From assembly GCA_963691705.1 (NCBI GenBank), contig OY829542.1, forward strand, positions 46,603,002 to 46,667,001: DNA of 64,000 nt, given 5' to 3'. The DNA is from Viola odorata. Taxonomy: Eukaryota > Streptophyta > Magnoliopsida > Malpighiales > Violaceae. The notes below the pieces were generated by a model. It ran no database searches. It was not told where the DNA came from and saw only the letters and a program-made list of their open reading frames with translations. A program made the translations under genes and the position numbers. The stretch's first letter is position 1. Each line of letters begins with the position of its first letter. Positions 57,437-64,000 of the stretch are shown piece after piece.

Positions 57437-58051
57437 CTAGTTCCTGGCGTGGTGTAGCTTCAGCCGAGCTATATTCCAAGAGTTCTGCAGGGGTATTCCC
57501 TCGAGCGTTTCCAAGTGGTAAACTCCTCTTCCCACAACACGGGTGACGCAATACGGTCCATCCCAGTTTGGGCTGAGTTTTCCCATGCGTTGCCCTGCCG
57601 CTCGTCTATCTCTGAGCACTAAATTTCCAGCTTTGAGCAATCGCTCTCTCACTTGCCGGTTGTGGTATTGTGCCATTTTTCTTTTGTAGTGCATAGTTTT
57701 CAGGAGAGTTTCCTCATGTGTTTCTGGTAGGGCGTCAAGGTTAGCACATAACCTTTCCTCATTATTTTCTTCTTTGAAATGAGCCACCCGAAGGCTCATC
57801 GTTCCGATCTCAACCGGTGTGACAACTTCAGTTCCGAATGCTAACGCAAACGGGTTCTCTCCAGTGCCGGCCTTGACAGTCATTCGATAGGCCCATAGTA
57901 CGTATGGCAGTTCGTCTGGCCATTTCTTTTTGGATCCTTCCAGGTTTCTTTTGATGCCACTAAGGATGCTGCGGTTGGTTACTTCTGCCTGCCATTGGTT
58001 TGAGGGTGCGCCACGGAAGAGAACCTTTGTTCGATCTGAAATTACGCACAC
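57437..58051 (-). pseudogene. Integrase C-terminal half of element E
   Basis: Contains the third catalytic acidic residue in QAEVTNRSILSGIKRNLEG and the conserved KWPDELPYVLWAYR and ENPFALAFGTEVVTPVEIG segments. It ends with a chromodomain-free tail (YHLETLEGIPLQNSWNIARLK), as expected for Tat. It is offset by a frameshift from the preceding frame at about 58050. Integrase inserts the element DNA into the genome. Confidence 0.85.
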
Positions 58052-58659
58052 TGATCCCTGAATAATTTGCTTGTGAACTGCGTTCCATTGTCGCTAATCA
58101 GTATGCGCGGCACCCCGAATCGCATAATGACTTGGTGTTTGAAAAAATGCCAAATTTTTTCAGTGGTGATGGTGGCTAACGCTTCGGCTTCGGCCCATTT
58201 TGTGAAGTAGTCTACCGCCACGATCACGAATTTCAACTGAGATCTAGCCTTTGGAAATGAGCCTAAAATGTCAATGCCCCATTTGGCAAACGGGCATGGA
58301 GCGATTATTTCTGAAATTTGCGCGGCCGATTTTCGAGGAATCCTAGCATATTCCTGACATTTCTGACAGGTTTTCACGAAGTTATGGCAATCTCCTCGTA
58401 TTGTGGGCCAGTAGAATCCTGACCGAAACACTTGGGCTGCCAGTGTATCACTGGCGATGTGCATGCCGCATATCCCTTCGTGAATTTCTCGTAGCACATG
58501 CAAGCCTTCTTGCTCTGTTATGCACTTAGCGGCAGGATGGGAAAAACACCTCCGTACTAACTCTCCGTTGTAATATGTGCATCGCGCCGCTCGTTTCAGG
58601 ATTTTCCTCCTTTCCGTGCTCTCCTCTGGCAGCTTGTCATGTTTCAGATATTCTATCAC
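58042..58659 (-). pseudogene. Integrase N-terminal half of element E
   Basis: Has the HHCC-type zinc-binding region (REIHEGICGMH ... CQKCQEY) and the core catalytic aspartates in KWGIDILGSFP and ISDNGTQFTSK. The frame ends at 58042 just after the second Asp and continues in another frame downstream. A further frameshift near 58740 separates it from RNase H. These breaks mean pol cannot be translated as one polyprotein. Confidence 0.85.
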
Positions 58660-58728
58660 TGGGGTTCCACGTTGGCTGCCATCTTGGCGAGGCTATCAGC
58701 CTCTTTATTGTTTTCTCTGGGGATATGT

Positions 58729-61095
58729 TCAAAGGTGACCCGAGTGCCTTTTTTTCTGCATCTCCGACAACTCACGCTTTACTTTGGCCAAGTATAGAAT
58801 CATGATGGGTTCTCGGGCTTGGGAGTTTCCTAGGACTTGATCCATTATCAATTTAGAGTCTCCTCGTATTTTTAGGCGCAAGCCGCATTCCTCCTCCGCA
58901 ACGGTAGAGGCTTCGACGGAGAAGCTGTTTCCAATTCTGAGCCCTGCCAGCAGTGCTTCGTATTCAGCGGCATTGTTGGATAACGATTGCAGGATTCTGA
59001 TGGCGTATCGCAATTCCATGCCGTCTGGTCCCACCAGGAAAATACCTGTACCTGCTAGCTCTTGATTTTTTGCTCCGTCCACATGAATAACCCATGAGTC
59101 CGCTAACGTTTCCGGGTACGGTAGCCATGAATTTTCTGGTTCTTCCTCTGACGGGTCTGCCGACGCATCTTTGGTGAATGTGCATTCCGCTATGAAGTCT
59201 GCTAACGCTTGGGCTTTAATCGTCGGTCTGGCTCTGTACTGCAACCCATATTGTTCAAGCTCGATTGCCCAAATCAACATCCTCCCTGAAGACTCAGGCT
59301 TTCTAAAGATTTTTCTCAGCGACTGATCAGTGAGCACAATGACAGGGTGGGCTTGGAAGTATCGGTCCATCTTTCGCGTTGCCTGTACTAGGGCAAGCGC
59401 TATCTTCTCGATGCGAGCGTATCGCAGCTCAGCATCTTTCAATATGTGACTCACAAAAAATACAGGGCGGTGTACATGCCCTTCGCTTCGTACAAGGACG
59501 GCGCTGACTACCTCGTCGGCTATTCCCAAGTATAGATATAGCTCATCACCGGACTCAGGCCTCGTTAGCACTAGATCGGATGACAAGTAAGCTTTCAGCC
59601 CTGCAAACGCATTTTCGCATTCCTCTGTCCACCCGAATGGGGCCTTGTTTCGAATGACCTTGAAAAAAGGCAAGCATCTCTCGCCTTGCTTAGATATAAA
59701 CCGTCCTAACGCGATGATGCGGCCGGTGAGCTTCTGTATGTCTTTGACGGTCCGAGGGGATATCATGTCTTGAATAGCCTTTATCTTTGAAGGGTTGGGT
59801 TGGATACCCTTCCGGCTGGCCACGTAGCCCAAGAATTTACCCGTTTGGAATGCGAACATACACTTTCGTGGATTCAGTTTCATTTTGTACTTTTTCATCA
59901 CATTGAAAACTTCTTCCAAATCAGCAAGGTGGTCTTTGAAGCTTCGACTTTTAATCAGGATATCGTCCACGTAAGCCTCTACATTTTTCCCGATTTGCTT
60001 TTCGAAAACCTTGTTCGCCATGCGCTGGAATGTTGCCCCGGTATTCTTCAGCCCAAACGGCATTGCGGTGTAGCAATATGTAGCCCTAGGGGTGATGAAG
60101 GCAGTTTTTTCTTCGTCTTCTATGGCCATAGGGATTTGGTGATACCCGGAGTTAGCATCTAAGGAGCTCAGGTAGGCGTACCCAGCAGTTTGGTCGACCA
60201 ACTGGTCGATTCGGGGAAGGGGATAGCAATCTTTGGGGCAGGCGCTGTTCAAGTCAGTGAAATCGATGCACATGCGCCAATCGCCGTTAGGCTTAGGGAC
60301 TAACACAGGGTTAGCCAGCCAGGTTGGGTATTGGACTTCTCGGATGAAGCCCGCATCTGTGAGCTTTAGTAGCTCTTTCTCAATGGCCGCTATCTTTTCT
60401 GGTGAGAAGGCGCGTCGTTTTTGTTGGACGGGCTTAGCATCGAGGCTAACGTTTAACCGGTGTTCTGCGACCGCTCGCGAGATTCCTGGCATGTCTGCCG
60501 GTTTCCATGCGAATTCCCCTTTACATTTTCTTAACAGTCGAGCTAATTGCACATTCTCTTCGGGGCTTAGTTTCTCGCTGATCAAGAGGTTCGCTTCACT
60601 GTCCTCTCCGACAGGTATTGACATCATTTGATCGAGCGGTTGAGTACGCTTTTCGTCTTTATCATCGAAGGGATCATCTGCCACGCAAACGTAGCGGTCA
60701 TAACTCCTTTGAGTCATAAGCGAATAACACTCAGCTGCCAGTTTCTGGTCTCCTTTGATTGAGACCACGCCATTCCACGAGGGGTATTTCATCCGCAGGT
60801 GTTTTTGGGATATCGCTGCCCCAAAATGATTGAGGAACGGTCGCCCCAGTATGGCGTTATATGGTAACGTTAAGTCCACGACCAGGAATAATAGCTCTTT
60901 AGATCGCTTGGAGGTGTCTTCTCGAAAGTACACTGGCAAGGATGTTATTCCGGCTACCGGAATCGGTACCCCATCAATCCCAACAATTGGCCTCATGCAT
61001 GGCGCTAGCTCACCGTCAGGGCGTTTCATCAAATTGTATGCTTCCAACGAAAATAGATTTACTGCGCTCCCGTTGTCAACAAGGGTTCTTCTCAC
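58729..61095 (-). CDS. Protease-RT-RNase H-second RNase H polyprotein segment of element E
   Basis: 788 uninterrupted codons. Order: protease end with RRTLVDNGSAVNLF (about 3-16; the DNG replaces the usual D-S/T-G) and LPYNAILGRPFLN; RT with WRMCIDFTDLNSACPKD, AMPFGLKNTGATFQRM and the catalytic YVDD near residue 378; a first RNase H (about 500-610, YLYLGIADEVVSAVL...VLTDQSL). A second, archaeal-type RNase H lies at about 665-780 (WVIHVDGAKN, SNNAAEYEALLAGL, LKIRGDSKLIM). Tandem RNase H is the hallmark of the Tat lineage. The true start is upstream, since a frameshift near 61095 separates it from the preceding frame. Confidence 0.92.
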   Translation of the reverse strand: MRRTLVDNGSAVNLFSLEAYNLMKRPDGELAPCMRPIVGIDGVPIPVAGITSLPVYFREDTSKRSKELLFLVVDLTLPYNAILGRPFLNHFGAAISQKHLRMKYPSWNGVVSIKGDQKLAAECYSLMTQRSYDRYVCVADDPFDDKDEKRTQPLDQMMSIPVGEDSEANLLISEKLSPEENVQLARLLRKCKGEFAWKPADMPGISRAVAEHRLNVSLDAKPVQQKRRAFSPEKIAAIEKELLKLTDAGFIREVQYPTWLANPVLVPKPNGDWRMCIDFTDLNSACPKDCYPLPRIDQLVDQTAGYAYLSSLDANSGYHQIPMAIEDEEKTAFITPRATYCYTAMPFGLKNTGATFQRMANKVFEKQIGKNVEAYVDDILIKSRSFKDHLADLEEVFNVMKKYKMKLNPRKCMFAFQTGKFLGYVASRKGIQPNPSKIKAIQDMISPRTVKDIQKLTGRIIALGRFISKQGERCLPFFKVIRNKAPFGWTEECENAFAGLKAYLSSDLVLTRPESGDELYLYLGIADEVVSAVLVRSEGHVHRPVFFVSHILKDAELRYARIEKIALALVQATRKMDRYFQAHPVIVLTDQSLRKIFRKPESSGRMLIWAIELEQYGLQYRARPTIKAQALADFIAECTFTKDASADPSEEEPENSWLPYPETLADSWVIHVDGAKNQELAGTGIFLVGPDGMELRYAIRILQSLSNNAAEYEALLAGLRIGNSFSVEASTVAEEECGLRLKIRGDSKLIMDQVLGNSQAREPIMILYLAKVKRELSEMQKKRHSGHL

Positions 61096-61322
61096 CCGTG
61101 ACTTCCAATGACGGGTGTTACTACCAACGCGTCGTTATGCGGGAAAACAATGTCTTTTTCGTCTTCTTCTGAGAAGGACAATATCATTCTGTCTAAGGCA
61201 CTGATCGCCTCAATTTTTACCTGCGCGTTCTCTCGCTTGCGCTTTTCCCCAGGATTGGGCGTTTGTGGTATGGCCTCCTCGAAGTAGGGTGTTCCCCCGG
61301 CGATGATATTAATCATAGGCAT
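61092..61322 (-). pseudogene. gag-protease linker of element E
   Basis: 76 codons reading NIIAGGTPYFEEA and later ILSFSEEDEKDIVFPHNDAL, then VVTPVIG. This is the conserved sequence ahead of the protease active site in Tat elements. One indel at about 61095 shifts it out of frame with the protease, and a TAA at about 61358 separates it from gag. Confidence 0.75.
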
Positions 61323-61355
61323 CTGATCGCTATGAACAACGAGAGCTTCTCTATT

Positions 61356-63256
61356 TTATCCTAGGGGAATTGCGTTAGCCCCCGTGGCGTGTGAAGGCGT
61401 TTGCCTCTGATCAGTTATCATTCCAGTTGGGTTGTTCCTGGCCTCTTCTCTTGCCTTGGTGGTAAATTCTCCGAGGTAGCCCTCTTCGACCAATCGCTCT
61501 ATGGACAATTTCAGTTCTCTGCATACATCTGTCGAATGTCCCTTAACCTTGTGGAACTTGCAATACGCGTTTTCCCTTCCTCCCATGATCACTCCTGGCT
61601 TCACAGGAGCTGGATATCTAATGGGCAGATTTCGCTGTTGGACTATCGCTAGGATTTCAGCCCTTGGGAGTATAAGAGATGGAAGGTCAGGATCATATAT
61701 CCGGCCCTTTGGCGGATCTGCTTGTTTCCGAGTGGGGGACCCTCCGGGTCTTCCTTTCGAGAAATTGCCTCTCTGCCGGTTAGAGGCCTTGACAATATGC
61801 TCTTTTCGTTGTCCATGATCCTCAGTGGGTCGCGTGTCAGGGGCGCTGCTATGCGGGGCGTTAAGGGCCAAGTATGGGTCCGTTGGCATGTTTCGGATCC
61901 ATTCCCTATTTTCCTCCTCTTCCATCCTCGCATAATTATGCGCTTTTAGCCTCAACGCATCCAGGGTTAGCGGCGGGTCCACCGTTAACGTGTCTCTCAA
62001 TTTCCCGTATCGACAATTGCGTTTTAGGGTCTCAACCGCAAAATCAATAGTGACCCCTGGCGTTAGGGACATTTCAAGATCAAATCGACCTAAAAAGTCG
62101 TTCAATGATTCCTGCGGTCTTCGATGAATATCGAATAGTGCAGCTGCTGACTTCCTGATAGGAATAGCCGTGCTAAACCGACTTTTGAATTTTTCTTCCA
62201 GTTGAGAAAAATTATCAATAGACCCGGCCGGGAGTCCCTCAAACCAAAGACGTGCCACTCCTGACAGCGTCATTACGAAGATCTGACATAATGCAGCATC
62301 ACTGCGGGTTTGGAATTGCACAAAGTCTTTCACCTTATTGAGGTGAGAAATGGGATCTTTCGTGCCATCATATGATTCTGTAGGGAGTTTCACATGCCGA
62401 TGGACCCTGTGGTGCCTGACACGGTAACTGAACGGATGGCCAACGTTAATATCAGGGACCCCACGAGGCTGATGCGGGTGTGGAATTTCAACATCATATC
62501 TGGGATTCTGAGGGTCATATTCTTGATGCCGCCTGGGAGATCGGCTACGGCTTCTTGGAGTTCGAGCTCGTCGACCTCTGTTGCTAGATCTCTCACTGTA
62601 TCTAGGAGATTGCTCTCGGAATATCTCCCCCCGCCGATCATCCCAGTGTTCTCTGTGCTCATCATGTCGGCGGGCTACCTCAGGGATAGGGATTTCCCCC
62701 CTGTATTGTCCAGAATGTTCAATAGGTCCTCGCGTGAGCGGCAGGACATTTATGGGGGCCGAGGAAAAAGGTAAGGAGGACGGGAGTCCCCTAGATCGTC
62801 GGGGCGATATTGGTGGTTCGTTGACAATGGACGGAGTGAAAACTATTCGGGAGGACACACCAGGTCTCGAGGCATGAGGAGTAAATCCAGCAGCCATCTC
62901 TGTCAACTGATCCAATTGAGCTTGGAGAGCTGCTATTGAGCTTGCGAAAGGGTTGTTTGCTTCGCCTATCGCGGATCTACTTGCTTGGGGGGTAGAATGA
63001 CTGGTTCCCGCTATGTGGGAAAAGGGGGAACAAATCTGGAATGTAATTTCATCTGTAATCTGCCCAGGAGGAGGATCTGATTCTCCCACAGTGACATCTT
63101 GCACTGGAGTAGAGATATCAGAGGTAGCGAAAGTAAAAAGTCATCGGCGGGTGTTGTAGGGGATGCTGGAGGATTGGGACAGCGCGGGATCTGACTCCGA
63201 GGCCATAACCCTTCTAGCTTCGGGGAGGAAGGAGCTTGGTTATTAAGGATGCTCAC
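61356..63256 (-). CDS. gag of element E
   Basis: 582 codons from 63104; the original start is probably the ATG at 63256 in another frame, implying a small indel near 63110. An Arg/Ser-rich disordered N-terminal half (RRARTPRSRSRSPRRH) precedes the capsid-type Retrotrans_gag domain (about residues 245-390: LPTESYDGTKDPISHLNKV, LWFEGLPAGSI, FLGRFDLEMSL). Near the C-terminus CKFHKVKGHSTDVC is the Tat-type zinc knuckle. It forms the virus-like particle and binds element RNA. Confidence 0.9.
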
Positions 63257-63271
63257 TTAATAGAACCAACA

Positions 63272-63289
63272 CTCTCAATGAAAGCACCA
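63272..63289 (-). other. Primer-binding site of element E
   Basis: The minus strand reads TGGTGCTTTCATTGAGAG three bases after the 5' LTR end. TGG is the complement of a tRNA CCA end. The tRNA species was not assigned. Confidence 0.65.
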
Positions 63290-63292
63290 ATT

Positions 63293-63852
63293 TGATAAGA
63301 ATTTGTCTTCTGCCGAAGGATATATGGAGAAATTGGTCCTCTCAGATCAGTGCCCACGGCGGTCCGCAGTACCTGCAATACGCCGGAGGGGGTCTCCGGC
63401 AGAAACACTCCGATGCTAAAGTCAGTATGTGTAGTGAATTTGGCAGAGCTTGGGCCAGTAATTCGTGCTTACCTTCCTCCTTTGTGGGGGAGGTATTTAT
63501 AGATGAAAGAAGCGTTTTCGCGCGAGTAAGTTTGCTAGGGAGCAACCGGTCCCGTCAGGGGCAGGGGTTTGCCCATGTTGTGATATACCATTAGGGCGGT
63601 GCGTGGAGACATGGTTGTTACCCAAGCGAGGTAACGGTTGGTGCGTTTCCCTTGGGGTGGGATGGCACCTCTGGTTATCCAGAAGGTGGATGTGGGGACC
63701 CCCCCTTTCGTGATGTCAGCTCTCCTAGCGTTAGCCTCTTAACGAGGGAGATGACAGCCTCGACCCTACCGTGGAGGTAGGAACAGTGGTTCCGATCTTT
63801 CCATGCGGGATAAGAGACGGAAATACCCTTGTCGTTAGGTGGATTGTTATCA
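63293..63852 (-). repeat. 5' LTR of element E
   Basis: 560 bp, about 98% identical by eye to the 3' LTR. TATA box (TATAAATA on minus) at 63494-63501 would start transcription towards gag. Confidence 0.92.
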
Positions 63853-63857
63853 GAAGG

Positions 63858-63893
63858 ATTGTTGCTTGCCTGAAACCATCCACTTTTGCTTGG
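63858..63893 (+). pseudogene. BASS-family transporter gene, remainder of the interrupted exon
   Basis: Codes for IVACLKPSTFAW, which follows YPLYVSVG (48945-48957) once element E and one copy of GAAGG are ignored. The exon probably ends at 63893 with a donor G|GTTTGG. Reading on instead gives a VWVWVWVF run and a stop, supporting an intron here. The rest of the gene lies beyond the window. Confidence 0.65.
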
Positions 63894-63920
63894 GTTTGGG
63901 TTTGGGTTTGGGTTTTTGGT
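63890..63920 (+). repeat. (GGGTTT) microsatellite at the exon/intron border
   Basis: Four GGGTTT repeats immediately follow the presumed donor. They resemble plant telomere repeat (TTTAGGG) but lack the A, so they are more likely a simple intronic repeat. Confidence 0.6.
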
Positions 63921-64000
63921 TGCTGGCTGCTCTGCTGCTGTGATTGAGAAAGAGAGAAACTGAAACACAAGGAAAAGAAAAGAAATTCACGCGAAAGAGA

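Larger units (their letters stand above)
48963..63852 (-). mobile_element. Tat-type Ty3-gypsy retrotransposon E, 14.9 kb, complete with TSD
   Basis: LTRs of 561 bp (48963-49523) and 560 bp (63293-63852) start and end with TGATAA/TTATCA. They differ by 11 substitutions (10 transitions) and one indel, about 2%. The target duplication GAAGG (48958-48962, 63853-63857) is perfect. The gag-protease-RT-RNase H-RNase H-integrase order on the minus strand is that of the Tat clade. The 7-kb region between integrase and the 3' LTR carries four reading frames on the opposite strand. A few frameshifts in pol suggest it is not autonomous now. Confidence 0.93.

Noticed and set aside
48963..63852. Element E acting as an intron of the BASS gene
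   Set aside because: The junctions are LTR ends with a 5-bp target duplication inside an exon; no GT-AG pair at the borders would restore the frame cleanly.
63890..63920. Interstitial telomere repeat
   Set aside because: The unit is GGGTTT, not TTTAGGG, with only four copies; it fits a simple intronic microsatellite.
1..64000. tRNA, rRNA or organelle-derived segments
   Set aside because: I saw no cloverleaf-length segment with full A and B boxes, no rRNA core sequence and no plastid gene order; only the weak SINE-like stretch at 15042.

Overview
This is plant nuclear DNA, almost certainly from a eudicot. It holds intron-bearing genes for a chloroplast-envelope translocon subunit (TOC75), a plastid-type J-domain protein, a PATRONUS-type securin-like protein and a plastid BASS-type transporter. 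About 49 kb of nested transposable elements fills the rest. The species cannot be read from the sequence.

Layout. 1-11.5 kb is a genic island: TOC75 (+, seven exons), convergent with a four-exon J-domain gene (-), then a PATRONUS-like gene (-). 11.5-15.6 kb is a DNA-transposon patch: a Mutator-like element with a perfect 9-bp target duplication, a Stowaway MITE split by a hAT element carrying a PPR gene fragment, and a second Stowaway. 15.66-41.5 kb is a decayed Ogre/Tat-type Ty3-gypsy element (A) with a ~3.2-kb 5' LTR, ORF1 (plant-mobile-domain-like), gag, protease, an intron and RT/RNase H. Its ORF1 is split by a 12-kb non-autonomous LTR element (BC; TSD GTCAG). Its protease is split by a hAT element carrying what looks like the first exon of an R3H-domain gene (TSD AAAGGCCC). 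41.5-47.7 kb is a related, opposite-strand, 5'-truncated element (D). BC and D both carry several tandem-repeat arrays in their non-coding regions.

48.65-64 kb holds the first coding exon of a BASS-family transporter gene, interrupted by a 14.9-kb Tat-type Ty3-gypsy element (E; 560-bp LTRs about 2% diverged; TSD GAAGG). E carries gag-pol with two RNase H domains on the minus strand and, on the plus strand, four antisense reading frames. Two of these are paralogous spliced genes that share a phase-1 intron position and have their own promoter-like sequences. I consider this antisense gene set the most unusual system in the window.

Insertion order inferred from nesting: A first, then BC and hAT-2 inside it, D at A's RNase H end, and independently the young element E in the BASS gene. 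Calls rest on reading the sequence and on family knowledge; no database search was possible. LTR, TSD and splice coordinates were read base by base and should be accurate to a few bases.
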